DNA of 64,000 nucleotides from Mesonia sediminis (GCF_042684705.1 NZ_JBHULZ010000026.1:238285-302284); one strand, 5' to 3'. Shown: positions 43,155-51,785, counted from the stretch's first letter. Notes: generated from the letters alone by a model not told the origin. Numbers and translations: made by a program.

Positions 43155-43970
43155 ATGAAAAATACAACATTAATTTTCAATTTTATTTTACTGATTATAT
43201 TTAGCTCTTGCAAAGAAAATCAAACGACAAAAAACGAAGAATTAAAAGATACTCAGGAGAAAGAGGAAGTTACCATTGTCACGGATGATATTAAATTAAC
43301 TAAGCTTCAAAATTCACCTAAATTTAAAAATGCCAAATTACAAATGATAGCACCTGAAACCAATACTCTTGAAGCAGGTGATAATATTTTTTCTTTCCAA
43401 GTCGAAAATTATAAATTAGGCGTACCTACCGAAAACGCTCAGGATCTAGGACTTGCGAACTCTAAAAAGGGACAGCATGTACATTTCATTTTAAATAATA
43501 ATCCGTACTCGGCCCACTATGAAGAGCAGTTTTCAAAAAATCTAGAAGCGGGTGAACATACGGTACTAGCCTTTTTATCACGCTCTTATCACGAGTCAGT
43601 TAAAAATAAAAATGCATTTGTCTTAAAGAAGTTAAGTGTAGGCGAAATTAAACCAGAAAACCAGTTGGATATAAACTTAAATAACCCTCATATGTTTTAT
43701 AGCCGACCTAAAGGATCTTATTCGGGTAAAGATAATGAACGCATACTGCTTGATTTTTATTTAGTTAATGCCAATTTAAGTAAAGAAGAGTATAAAATAA
43801 AAGCTAAAATTAACGGTCAAGAATTTATAATTACTGAATGGGCGCCTTATCTTATTGAAGGTTTAAAAATGGGTGAAAATACAATAGAACTAAACTTTTT
43901 AGATAAAGACAATAATATGGTTGCTAGCCCATATAACCCTGTAAAAAGAACTATTATACTTGAAGAGTAA
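43155..43970 (+). CDS. Lipoprotein of unknown function
   Basis: A 271-residue protein with a lipoprotein signal (IIFSSC, acylated Cys at 19) followed by a long charged linker. Two similar beta-sandwich halves can be seen: one with GQHVHFILNNNPYSAHYE and LEAGEHTVLAFLSRSYHES, the other with RILLDFYLVNANL and a late GENTIELNFLDKDNN. The His-rich N-terminal half resembles domains that occur in other Bacteroidota lipoproteins, but I cannot name a reaction. It is monocistronic with a strong terminator. Confidence 0.7.
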   Translation: MKNTTLIFNFILLIIFSSCKENQTTKNEELKDTQEKEEVTIVTDDIKLTKLQNSPKFKNAKLQMIAPETNTLEAGDNIFSFQVENYKLGVPTENAQDLGLANSKKGQHVHFILNNNPYSAHYEEQFSKNLEAGEHTVLAFLSRSYHESVKNKNAFVLKKLSVGEIKPENQLDINLNNPHMFYSRPKGSYSGKDNERILLDFYLVNANLSKEEYKIKAKINGQEFIITEWAPYLIEGLKMGENTIELNFLDKDNNMVASPYNPVKRTIILEE

Positions 43971-43990
43971 ATTTGATCTTTAGATAATAA

Positions 43991-44026
43991 AAAAGAGGGC
44001 TACTTCTTGGAGTAGCCCTCTTTTTT
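43991..44026 (+). terminator. Rho-independent terminator of the lipoprotein gene
   Basis: A 14-bp stem AAAAGAGGGCTACT / AGTAGCCCTCTTTT with a six-base loop, followed by T. Confidence 0.94.
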
Positions 44027-44063
44027 ATTTTATTTTTACACAATATCACGTTAATACACAAGT

Positions 44064-45251
44064 ATGAACCCTTCTGCGAATGGGTGGATTAATAAGCATC
44101 TCCACAACCTCCAAAACAAAGATTCTTTTTTTAAACAATCTCCAGAGCATTTTTACATTAAACTGCGTAGCACCGGATTTATATATGCGAATAACCTAAA
44201 AACCCTATCGGGTTTTATAAGTGATAAACTTAGCTTTAGCAGTGAAGAATTAACAAAAATCAATTTATTAGAGTCTTTAGCTTACGTTTATGTTTATCAA
44301 AAGAAGTGTTTAAATCAACAAGCGTTTTATGAAGATGTACTTGGCTTTTACTCTGCAATTAACGAAACGCCAAAAAGTTATTTTCATTTTTTAAAACTTA
44401 AGACCAACCCAGCATCGCAACTCGAAGGAATTATACAAGAGCGCATTCAAATTAACAATTCTGTATTCAAAAAAAACCTAAGTAGGTTAATTACCAATGC
44501 TCTTTTATTTATTGATATTCTTGCTTTTCAAGAATACCTCACCAATCCGCAAAACACCAACAACTATTATAAAAACTTTGAAAAGTTAATCGCTCAGGTA
44601 GTATATAAATCATTTAAAGCCAAAACCAACCCAAACAAATATGACCATTTAATTCTAGAAACTTTAAAGAATTCATTTCGCTTTTTGGCACTAGACCTCA
44701 ACCAGAAACAAAATTTCACGGGTCACCTCACCGATGATTTTATAGAAAAGCTTTACTTAATGGATATAGCTTGTATAACGGTTTTTAATGATGAGGAAAT
44801 TGATAACGACGAAAGAAGCTACATATTCAAATTGGGACGACAATTAAATTTAAGTGCGCAACACGTAAACGAAGCTTTAAGGGCTATGCATGACTTTTTT
44901 AATTTATTTAGTGACAAAATAAGTTATTTTCAAGAGTCTAATGCCTTAAACAATTTGTATCAAAATACAAACAGAATGGTAAAGCTATTGGTGTTAAGAA
45001 ACAAATCCAGAATTTTACAAGAGCTTACAGAAAGTAAAGAGCTAGTTGGCCTGCTAGGTAAATCTACTTATTCTCAACTAAGTTTAGCTGAACGCAAAAA
45101 GGTAAAAACTCAATTGCTAGATATTTGTAAAACAGTACCCTCATTAGCTATTTTTATTTTACCGGGTGGAAGCGTTTTATTACCAATATTAATAAAGTTT
45201 ATTCCACAATTACTACCTTCGGCATTTAACGAAAATCGGCTAGATAATTAA
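44064..45251 (+). CDS. LETM1-related protein with TerB-like segment
   Basis: A mostly helical 395-residue protein. Residues about 225-280 (LYLMDIACITVFNDEEIDNDERSY and following) resemble the acidic TerB-like domain. The C-terminal 55 residues (QLLDICKTVPSLAIFILPGG, then LLPILIKFIPQLLPSAF) match the conserved helix-and-proline pattern of the LETM1 ribosome-binding-like domain, and homologues in this phylum are called LETM1-related biofilm-associated proteins. Mitochondrial LETM1 affects K+/H+ or Ca2+ exchange, but no full LETM1 membrane helix is evident beyond the C-terminal hydrophobic stretch. Two small paralogous membrane proteins follow after 19 bp and may be its partners. Confidence 0.75.
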   Translation: MNPSANGWINKHLHNLQNKDSFFKQSPEHFYIKLRSTGFIYANNLKTLSGFISDKLSFSSEELTKINLLESLAYVYVYQKKCLNQQAFYEDVLGFYSAINETPKSYFHFLKLKTNPASQLEGIIQERIQINNSVFKKNLSRLITNALLFIDILAFQEYLTNPQNTNNYYKNFEKLIAQVVYKSFKAKTNPNKYDHLILETLKNSFRFLALDLNQKQNFTGHLTDDFIEKLYLMDIACITVFNDEEIDNDERSYIFKLGRQLNLSAQHVNEALRAMHDFFNLFSDKISYFQESNALNNLYQNTNRMVKLLVLRNKSRILQELTESKELVGLLGKSTYSQLSLAERKKVKTQLLDICKTVPSLAIFILPGGSVLLPILIKFIPQLLPSAFNENRLDN

Positions 45252-45270
45252 TATAGAAAAAACCTTCACC

Positions 45271-45861
45271 TTGCGCCATCAACAGCAATTCAATATTTTT
45301 TTTAAAACTCTGCTTAAAAACCTGAGTTTAATTGCTTTATTAAGTGTTTTTTTAATCCAGTACCTATTTCTCTATCATATAATAATCGATGAGAACAACA
45401 ATTGGTTTACAGCAGTTTTTTGTTTGGCTCTTTGTCTATTAATAGGCTTAGCCTACGCCTACTTTTTTCTAAGAAAATTAACCTTTTTCCTAATAGGATT
45501 TACCAATATTTTCGGATTAATGGGAGCCGCATTATTAACCAGTTTTCTAAATCTAGAAATGGGTTTGGGAGCCGTAGTAAGCTCGGCTGGTTTAGGTAGT
45601 TTAGTTAGTTTTATACCCAATAAATCTTCAAAATATATAGATATAAACAATTTAAAATTAGCCGTGTACTGTGGTTCATTTATAGGTATGGGTAGTAATA
45701 CTTTATCGCAAGATTACTCTTTTATTGCCCTAGCCTCATTTATAAGCGGATTGTATTTTTGCTTATCTGGCAATTGGCTAAATGGTTTTGGGGGAAAGCT
45801 CGGCACACTTGCTTTTACAGGGGTAGCCTACGCTCTTTTCATTAATTTTTTAACCACCTAA
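45271..45861 (+). CDS. Small multi-helix membrane protein, paralogue of the next gene
   Basis: A 196-residue protein starting at a TTG; no in-frame ATG is available near the 5' end, and an in-frame stop (45241-45243) lies ten codons upstream. It has about six hydrophobic helices. Near the C-terminus it reads GSFIGMGS and, 35 residues later, NGFGGKLGTLA. The following protein has ASFVGMVN and NGFGGGLGTAA at the same distance, so the two are paralogues. I recognise no transporter family. The next gene begins 3 bp after its stop. Confidence 0.65.
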   Translation: MRHQQQFNIFFKTLLKNLSLIALLSVFLIQYLFLYHIIIDENNNWFTAVFCLALCLLIGLAYAYFFLRKLTFFLIGFTNIFGLMGAALLTSFLNLEMGLGAVVSSAGLGSLVSFIPNKSSKYIDINNLKLAVYCGSFIGMGSNTLSQDYSFIALASFISGLYFCLSGNWLNGFGGKLGTLAFTGVAYALFINFLTT

Positions 45862-45864
45862 AAA

Positions 45865-46272
45865 ATGCTAATACTTTCTTCTATTGCAGGTATTTTTGGC
45901 GCTTTACTGCCTTATTATTTAAGTCGAAAGCACCAACTAGACGCAATAAAAGCTTCGGCCCTACCCAGTTTGGCCATAGGTATTATTGCTCTTATAGTCG
46001 AAAAAAGTTGTAATGCCCCTATTGCTTATGAGCTTGCCTTAGTTTTTTATGGAGCAAGTTTTGTTGGCATGGTAAATTATCGTGTTTTGCCTCAATATTT
46101 TCAAGTCGCTATATGCGGATTCATTTTTAGCATTTTATATCTAAATGCCAGTTCCTTTTTTAATGGTTTTGGCGGCGGGTTAGGTACAGCTGCTGGGATT
46201 ACAACTATTGCCCTTTACGGATTAATTAAAATACCTGTTTTAAAACGGCTAGTTTTAAAAAAAGATAAATAA
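45865..46272 (+). CDS. Small membrane protein, half-size paralogue of the preceding gene
   Basis: The 135-residue protein has four hydrophobic helices. It aligns with the C-terminal two thirds of the upstream protein through (G/A)SF(I/V)GM and NGFGG(K/G)LGT. The tail is basic (IPVLKRLVLKKDK). It starts 3 bp after its paralogue and is the third gene of a LETM1-related operon. A heteromeric membrane complex is a reasonable guess, with no known substrate. Confidence 0.65.
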   Translation: MLILSSIAGIFGALLPYYLSRKHQLDAIKASALPSLAIGIIALIVEKSCNAPIAYELALVFYGASFVGMVNYRVLPQYFQVAICGFIFSILYLNASSFFNGFGGGLGTAAGITTIALYGLIKIPVLKRLVLKKDK

Positions 46273-46281
46273 AACTACCCT

Positions 46282-47562
46282 TTATTTTTTTACTGATTTA
46301 AATGGTCTAATAATAAGCCGGGCTGCTTTATCAAAAGAAATATAGGCGTAAACCCAATTAAAGAAAGTGACAATTCGGTTCCTAAAACCTACTAAAAACC
46401 ATAGATGCACAAACATCCAAACCAACCAAGCAAAGAAGCCACTAAAACTACCTTTCTTTAAATCTACTACCGCTTTATTTCTTCCTATGGTAGCCATGGT
46501 ACCTTTATCTCTATATTTAAACGGAATAAGTGTTTTGGCTTTAACCAGATTCACTAAGTTTTTCGCTAAGTGCTCGCCCTGCTGAATGGCTGGTTGCGCT
46601 ACCATAGGGTGTCCATTTTCATACCCCTCTGCACTCATTTGAGCAATATCTCCTATAGCGAAAATGGACTCGTGACCTTCAATTTGATTAAAATGGTTTA
46701 CCTTATAGCGATTTCCTTTTACCAATACCTCATCGCCTAAACCCGGTATAGGGTTACCCGTAACCCCTGCACTCCAAATTAAAGTATCTGTTTCTAAGCG
46801 CAACGAATTATTAGTGATAACTTGTTTGCCATCATAATCTTTAACTAAAGTCTCAAGGTGAATTTGAACCCCTAAATTTTCTAAAAAAATTTGTGCATCT
46901 TTAGATGCTTTTTTACTCATAGGAGGTAAAACACGATCTGCCCCTTCAAGCAAATGAATTTGCATCTCATCCATATTCATATCAGGGTAGTCTTTTGGAA
47001 TAACACCGCGCTTTAACTCCGCCAAGGCACCGCATAATTCTACACCTGTAGGACCTCCTCCAACAATAACAAAATTGAGTAAACTTTTTCTTTTCTCTAA
47101 GTTTGAGGTAATGATAGCTTGTTCAAGGTTTTCTAAAATCAAACTGCGAATGTTAAGTGCCTGCGGTACCGTTTTCATAAACATAGCATGTTTTGCTATG
47201 TTTTCATTTCCAAAGTAATTGGTCTTAGAGCCAGTTGCAATCACCAAATAATCAAAATTTATACTACCCTTATTCGTCTTTAAAGTTTTATGTCGTGCAT
47301 CTACCGTTTCTACTTGTGCTAATCTAAAATAAGTATTGGGGGTATTTATAATGGTTTTACGCAGGGGGTAGGCAATACTGTCTGGTTCTAACCCAGAAGT
47401 TGAAACTTGGTATAGGAGGGGCTGAAAAGTATGGTAATTATGCTTATCAAGCATTACAATTTGAAAGTTATTGGTTTTGCTTAGTTCTTTCACCAAATGT
47501 AAACCGCCAAAACCGCCACCAACAACAACTACTCGAGGTAAATTAGTCTGAGGTACAATCAT
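46282..47562 (-). CDS. ndh: Type II NADH:quinone oxidoreductase
   Basis: A non-proton-pumping respiratory dehydrogenase that passes electrons from NADH to menaquinone at the inner membrane. The 426-residue protein has the FAD-binding VVVVGGGFGGLHLVKEL (from 11), the NADH-binding FVIVGGGPTGVELCGAL (164-180), IFAIGDIAQM, and AQPAIQQGEHLAKNL, the quinone-site region. Two hydrophobic stretches near the C-terminus (FSGFFAWLVWMFVHLWFLVG) would anchor it to the membrane. It is convergent with the LETM1-related operon (9 bp apart). Confidence 0.94.
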   Translation of the reverse strand: MIVPQTNLPRVVVVGGGFGGLHLVKELSKTNNFQIVMLDKHNYHTFQPLLYQVSTSGLEPDSIAYPLRKTIINTPNTYFRLAQVETVDARHKTLKTNKGSINFDYLVIATGSKTNYFGNENIAKHAMFMKTVPQALNIRSLILENLEQAIITSNLEKRKSLLNFVIVGGGPTGVELCGALAELKRGVIPKDYPDMNMDEMQIHLLEGADRVLPPMSKKASKDAQIFLENLGVQIHLETLVKDYDGKQVITNNSLRLETDTLIWSAGVTGNPIPGLGDEVLVKGNRYKVNHFNQIEGHESIFAIGDIAQMSAEGYENGHPMVAQPAIQQGEHLAKNLVNLVKAKTLIPFKYRDKGTMATIGRNKAVVDLKKGSFSGFFAWLVWMFVHLWFLVGFRNRIVTFFNWVYAYISFDKAARLIIRPFKSVKK

Positions 47563-47577
47563 ATTTCACAATTTACA

Positions 47578-47585
47578 CAAAATTA
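47578..47585 (-). promoter_or_regulatory. TAATTTTG -7 element of ndh
   Basis: Minus-strand TAATTTTG lies 15 bp before the ndh start codon, giving a very short leader. It is 50 bp from the divergent ECF promoter. Confidence 0.4.
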
Positions 47586-47637
47586 AAGTATCCTAAGAAT
47601 TAGAATGTTAGCGAATTTATAAATTAGTATTTTCACC

Positions 47638-47667
47638 TGTAACTTTTTGTCAATTACATCGACTAAT
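47638..47667 (+). promoter_or_regulatory. ECF-type promoter of the second sigma factor gene (TGTAAC-N16-CGACTAAT)
   Basis: TGTAAC (47638-47643) is followed after 16 bp by CGACTAAT (47660-47667), 17 bp before the GTG start of the ECF gene. This is the classic ECF -35/-10 spacing and suggests autoregulation. The htrA-type gene has the same arrangement at 5621-5648. Confidence 0.6.
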
Positions 47668-47684
47668 CAAAATAAATAATAACT

Positions 47685-48179
47685 GTGACCAAGGCTCAAG
47701 AAAAAGAATTTCTAAAGCAACTAGAAAAGCATCAAAATATCGTACACAAAGTATGCAAGATGTATACAAACGATGATGCCTCACACAAAGATTTATTTCA
47801 AGAGATAAGCATACAATTATGGAAAGCATACTCAAAATTTAGAGGAGATTCAAAGTTTACCACTTGGATGTATCGTGTGTCACTCAACACGGCCATCACC
47901 CTCTATAGGAAATCAAAAAAAAGAATTGCAACCCAAGATATAGCCGAAATTAGTTTTAAAGTCAAAGCTGAGGAATATGACGCTACAACCGAAGAGAATA
48001 TCAAGTTTATGTATGCCGCGATTAAAGAATTAAATGATATCGATAAAGCTTTAGTGCTGCTATACCTTGAAGGAAAAGATTATAAAGAAATCGCCGAAAC
48101 TTTAGGGGTGAGTCAAGTCAATGCTCGTGTAAAAATGACCCGTATTAAACGTAAATTAAAAAGTTTGCTAAGCAGCTAA
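47685..48179 (+). CDS. ECF-type RNA polymerase sigma factor
   Basis: A 164-residue sigma factor with a GTG start. Region 2 is visible in DASHKDLFQEISIQLWKAY and FTTWMYRVSLNTAITLYRKS; region 4 in LYLEGKDYKEIAETLGVSQ, then NARVKMTRIKRKLK. The upstream sequence carries an ECF-type promoter, so it probably controls itself. The membrane protein that begins 1 bp after its stop is the likely anti-sigma factor. Confidence 0.92.
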   Translation: MTKAQEKEFLKQLEKHQNIVHKVCKMYTNDDASHKDLFQEISIQLWKAYSKFRGDSKFTTWMYRVSLNTAITLYRKSKKRIATQDIAEISFKVKAEEYDATTEENIKFMYAAIKELNDIDKALVLLYLEGKDYKEIAETLGVSQVNARVKMTRIKRKLKSLLSS

Positions 48180-48180
48180 A

Positions 48181-48801
48181 ATGAAAGAATTAGAATTATT
48201 AAAAAAAGATTGGAAGAAGCAAGAAAAGGCTTTACCACAATACAAAATTGAGGAGCTTAGGCAAATGGTCTATAAAAGATCAAACAGCCTCATACGCAAC
48301 ATATTTATCATTAGTATTGTAGAATTTTTATTGAGTTGCGCACTTAGTGTTTGGCTAATTGATGATGAATATTGGCAGTTGGTAACCCACCTGCACCTTA
48401 AAACGGTTACTCAAATCCTGCTAGTTACAAGTTATGCAATAACCCTGTTTTTTATCTATTTATTTTATCATAACTACAAAAAAATCACCCCACAGGATAG
48501 TACCCGAGTTTTAATGAAGAAAATTTTACGTACTAGAATGACAGTGCGCTATTATATTATATACATACTTATCTCAACGGGACTTAGTAGTATATTGTAT
48601 TTTATCTTTAGCCTAAAATATCCCATGCCAGAAACAGATTTAAACCTTTCAGGGATTAACGGGCTTATTGTGATTGGCATCGGAATTTTATTTATTGGGG
48701 TGGCATTATTACTGGTGTGGCTTGTATATACCTTACTTTACGGAATTCTTTTACGTAAGCTAAAACGTAATTATGAGAATCTAAAGAAAATAGACTTATA
48801 A
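48181..48801 (+). CDS. Four-helix membrane protein, likely partner of the ECF sigma factor
   Basis: The 206-residue protein has a charged, cytoplasmic N-terminal segment of about 35 residues (LLKKDWKKQEKALPQYKIEEL) followed by four membrane helices (about 38-60, 76-98, 118-140 and 158-188) and a basic tail. I do not recognise a family, but proteins of this shape commonly follow ECF genes in Bacteroidota. Its start lies 1 bp after the sigma gene's stop. An anti-sigma role through the N-terminal segment is inferred from context only. No zinc-binding anti-sigma motif is present. Confidence 0.7.
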   Translation: MKELELLKKDWKKQEKALPQYKIEELRQMVYKRSNSLIRNIFIISIVEFLLSCALSVWLIDDEYWQLVTHLHLKTVTQILLVTSYAITLFFIYLFYHNYKKITPQDSTRVLMKKILRTRMTVRYYIIYILISTGLSSILYFIFSLKYPMPETDLNLSGINGLIVIGIGILFIGVALLLVWLVYTLLYGILLRKLKRNYENLKKIDL

Positions 48802-48926
48802 AAGCAATCGAAAAAAAATAAAATGGTAGCGCTTTAATAGCTAAATCCATAAATAGCGTAATACAGGAATTCGAAACCCTAGTCTTTATTATTTGCAGAG
48901 CCTAAAACCTATAAAACAGCTATTAT

Positions 48927-49742
48927 TTATTCCTTTTCTTTATAACTCCAACGTCTTTTTTCATTCAATTCTTCTTGTACTTTAAGCTCTTCTTCTGGAA
49001 TAACTTTAAGAAAAGAAGGATCTTGCTCTATCGCCATTTGAATTTTTTGAATAATCTCTTCTACAGAATCGTTTTCATAATCAAACGTTAATGGTTGCTT
49101 TATTACCATAGATTGCAAGATATTACGTTTTTTTATACGAATACCTTTTTTATCAAAAGACCGTCTAAACCCATCTATCACAATAGGCACTACAATGGGT
49201 TGGTATTTCCTAATAATATGAGCAGTACCTTTACGAATAGGTTTCCAAGGTTTTGTGGTACCTTGGGGAAAGGTAATTACCCATCCGTCATCAAGCGCTT
49301 TCCCAATATTGGTAATATCGCTCATTTTCACCTGCCGATTCACCTCTTGCCCTTTAGCACGCCAAGTACGTTCTACAGATATCGATCCGGCGTAAGCCAA
49401 AACTCTAGCCAAGAGCCCAGATTTCATTGTCTCTTTGGCTGCAATGTAATAAAGATTGAGCTTCGGGTTCCATAGGTAGCCTATATTTTTAATATTGTCT
49501 TCCCTTCCGCTTAAGCTAGCATTAAAAACATGAAACATGGCAACAACATCTGCAAAATAGGTTTGGTGGTTCGAAACAAAAAGCACTTTAGTATCGGGCA
49601 ACTGCCTAATAATTTCTGAGCCTTCAATCTGTAATTCATTGAAACCGCGATAACGACTATGCGTTAAGGCTCCCATTATACGAATGAGCCATTTTTTTAA
49701 AAATAATATATGTCCAAAAGGATTTTTCTTGAATAATCCCAT
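48927..49742 (-). CDS. 1-acyl-sn-glycerol-3-phosphate acyltransferase-like protein (PlsC family)
   Basis: A 271-residue acyltransferase of the inner membrane. The acceptor/catalytic block reads SNHQTYFADVV with His59 and Asp65, that is five residues between His and Asp rather than the four of the usual HX4D motif. The second block is TFPQGTTKPWKP, corresponding to FPEGTRS with Gln replacing Glu. The fold is otherwise recognisable. Substrates are not certain because both catalytic blocks deviate. It has its own promoter and lies convergent to the ECF pair. Confidence 0.82.
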   Translation of the reverse strand: MGLFKKNPFGHILFLKKWLIRIMGALTHSRYRGFNELQIEGSEIIRQLPDTKVLFVSNHQTYFADVVAMFHVFNASLSGREDNIKNIGYLWNPKLNLYYIAAKETMKSGLLARVLAYAGSISVERTWRAKGQEVNRQVKMSDITNIGKALDDGWVITFPQGTTKPWKPIRKGTAHIIRKYQPIVVPIVIDGFRRSFDKKGIRIKKRNILQSMVIKQPLTFDYENDSVEEIIQKIQMAIEQDPSFLKVIPEEELKVQEELNEKRRWSYKEKE

Positions 49743-49767
49743 AATGATTTCTCAATTTTACAAGGGG

Positions 49768-49775
49768 CAAATATA
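49768..49775 (-). promoter_or_regulatory. TATATTTG -7 element of the PlsC-like gene
   Basis: Minus-strand TATATTTG lies 25 bp before the start codon at 49742, in the 46-bp gap behind the Nudix gene. Confidence 0.55.
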
Positions 49776-49788
49776 CAAAAAGAAGTGT

Positions 49789-50430
49789 TTATAGACTCGC
49801 TTTTAATAACATCTTAAGCTCACTCAGCATCATTGCCGTTGCTCCCCAAACCATATGGTTATTTAATCTATAGGCAGGAACCTGCTTATTTTTGGCATAA
49901 CTGGTATGAATGGAAGTATTTATTTGATTGTCTTCATTTAAGAAATCACTCAGTTTAACCTCGATAACATCTTCAACTTCGGTTTCTTGCTTTACAAATT
50001 GGGGTGTTTTAGTTGTTATCCCTAAAAATGGGTACACCCAAAAATTAGAAGGCGGGATGTACAAATGACTTAAACGACTAATCACTTCAACATCTTTAGG
50101 AGAAACACCCAATTCTTCGTGGGTTTCGCGCAAGGCTGTCTCTTGTAGAGAAGAGTCTTGAGGTTCTACCTGCCCACCAGGAAAGCCTACTTGTGCCGAG
50201 TGTACACCTTTGTACGTTTTGCGTAAAATAAGCACCAGCTTGGTCTGGTTTTTTTGATCAGGATAAAACAAAATTAACACAGCAGCTTCACGGTGACTTT
50301 CTTTCTTTATGGGGTATCTTTTCAGTTCTTTTTCTCTAAAATCTGGAATCATTTTAACGTGCGCCTCCCAACCCAATAATTCAATTTTATTTATTTTTGA
50401 AATTGAATCTTTAAAAATAGAAAATGTCAT
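49789..50430 (-). CDS. Nudix hydrolase, CoA pyrophosphatase type
   Basis: A 213-residue Nudix protein with GFPGGQVEPQDSSLQETALRETHEELGV. The REThEELG half is canonical, while the first Glu of the general box is absent and Asp appears one residue before it. This and the preceding LVLILRKTYKGVHSAQ are features of the NudL/CoA diphosphatase group, which hydrolyses CoA and acyl-CoA to 3'-phosphoadenosine phosphate and phosphopantetheine. Its start codon overlaps that of the divergent cyclophilin gene (ATG and CAT within seven bases at 50424-50430). Confidence 0.87.
   Translation of the reverse strand: MTFSIFKDSISKINKIELLGWEAHVKMIPDFREKELKRYPIKKESHREAAVLILFYPDQKNQTKLVLILRKTYKGVHSAQVGFPGGQVEPQDSSLQETALRETHEELGVSPKDVEVISRLSHLYIPPSNFWVYPFLGITTKTPQFVKQETEVEDVIEVKLSDFLNEDNQINTSIHTSYAKNKQVPAYRLNNHMVWGATAMMLSELKMLLKASL
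50392..50399 (+). promoter_or_regulatory. TATTTTTG -7 element of the cyclophilin gene, inside the Nudix gene
   Basis: TATTTTTG lies 24 bp before the cyclophilin ATG and is embedded in the first codons of the divergent Nudix gene. Confidence 0.5.
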
Positions 50431-51167
50431 TACGCCTTATTTTTAGTTTTTTATTATTATCTCTGTGTGCCTGTAAAAAAAATAATTCTACTACTGTTAA
50501 ACAAGATACGGAACAAATCCGTAAAGAAAAACGCGAACAGAGGAAAAGAGATAGCTTGCTTAAAGCGGTTAAAATACCTAAAGGTGGAAATAACTTGCGT
50601 ACAGATTTAGATCAAATTAAAACCTTAACCCAAGAAGAACTTAAACCTTTTTTAAAAGAATATGGCATCAATAATCCCGAAACGCTGGTGAAAATTACAA
50701 CAAAATTTGGTGATATCAAGGTACGGTTATTCACCGACACCCCATTGCATCGCGCTAATTTTATTCGTCTGGTTAAATTAGGATATTTTGATTCTAGTTT
50801 CTTTCATCGGGTGGCACAAGATTTTGTTGTTCAGGGAGGAAATAGTGACCTTCAAGAAACGCATAAATTTAGGGCCAAAATTGGCAATTATTTAATTCCT
50901 AATGAAATCAATAAAAAATACACGCACAAGCGAGGTGCCTTTTCTGCTGCAAAATATAGCGAACAAAACGTAAGCAAAGCTTCCTCTCCTTTTGAGTTTT
51001 TTATAGTACAAAGTCAACGAGGAGCACATCATCTAGATAAAGATCATACGGTTTTTGGAGAGGTGCTAGAAGGAATGCAAGTAGTTGATAAAATTGCAGC
51101 GGTAGCGGTGGATCAAAGCGAATGGCCTATCAAAAATATTTTCATTAAAGCAGTGGTAATTCGTTAA
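50424..51167 (+). CDS. Cyclophilin-type peptidyl-prolyl isomerase lipoprotein
   Basis: It catalyses cis-trans isomerisation of proline bonds in exported proteins. The 247-residue protein has a lipoprotein signal (SLCAC, acylated Cys at 17), a charged linker of about 65 residues rich in Lys and Arg, and a cyclophilin domain from about 85 with FGDIKVRLFTDTPLHRANFIRL, FFHRVAQDFVVQGGN and SPFEFFIVQS. The lipobox requires the start at 50424, which forces the overlap with the divergent Nudix gene. Its stop overlaps by 4 bp the stop of the UPF0126 gene on the other strand. Confidence 0.93.
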   Translation: MSLRLIFSFLLLSLCACKKNNSTTVKQDTEQIRKEKREQRKRDSLLKAVKIPKGGNNLRTDLDQIKTLTQEELKPFLKEYGINNPETLVKITTKFGDIKVRLFTDTPLHRANFIRLVKLGYFDSSFFHRVAQDFVVQGGNSDLQETHKFRAKIGNYLIPNEINKKYTHKRGAFSAAKYSEQNVSKASSPFEFFIVQSQRGAHHLDKDHTVFGEVLEGMQVVDKIAAVAVDQSEWPIKNIFIKAVVIR

Positions 51168-51784
51168 CGACCGGCTTCATCTACTTGATAAATAGAAGGC
51201 AATTGCAATTTAAAAATCACGGCCAGTAAACGAACCACAATAACCACACTACCGGCAATTACGGCATTAAAATTAACCAGCACGCCTAAATAATTTAATG
51301 CAAAGTATACAATACCTCCAGCTATACAGGCAGTTGCATAAATTTCTTTTCGGAAAATCACAGGAATTTCATTGCATAGAATATCGCGCAACACTCCACC
51401 AAAACAAGCGCTTATAGTGCCCACCGCTATAGAAATGGGGGCGGGTAACTCGAGCAAAATAGCCTTTTGCATACCAATTACGGTGTAAAGGCCTATACCA
51501 ATGGTGTCAAATAGAAATAATGAACGTCTAAAGTAAATCAGTTTCGCTCTAAAAATAGCTGCAAAAAGCGTACTGCCAATTATTACATACAAATAAGTAA
51601 GGTTATGCATCCAGGCTATAGGCGCTTTTATTAAAATATCACGTAGTGTCCCTCCTCCTACAGCTGTAATAAAGGCAATTATAAATATGCCGAACGCATC
51701 CATACGTTTTTTCATAGCTGTAAGCACCCCCGAAATAGCAAAAGCAATAGTACCTAAAATATCTAAATAGAGTTGAAAATCCAT
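51164..51784 (-). CDS. UPF0126/TRIC-type membrane channel
   Basis: The 206-residue protein has seven hydrophobic helices arranged as two similar halves, each carrying the glycine-rich signature (GGGTLRDIL and GGVLRDIL) of the UPF0126 family. Bacterial members form trimeric cation channels of the TRIC type, and some have been described as glycine transporters. It starts 1 bp before the stop of the RDD gene upstream, so both share a transcript. Confidence 0.9.
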   Translation of the reverse strand: MDFQLYLDILGTIAFAISGVLTAMKKRMDAFGIFIIAFITAVGGGTLRDILIKAPIAWMHNLTYLYVIIGSTLFAAIFRAKLIYFRRSLFLFDTIGIGLYTVIGMQKAILLELPAPISIAVGTISACFGGVLRDILCNEIPVIFRKEIYATACIAGGIVYFALNYLGVLVNFNAVIAGSVVIVVRLLAVIFKLQLPSIYQVDEAGR

Positions 51785-51785
51785 G

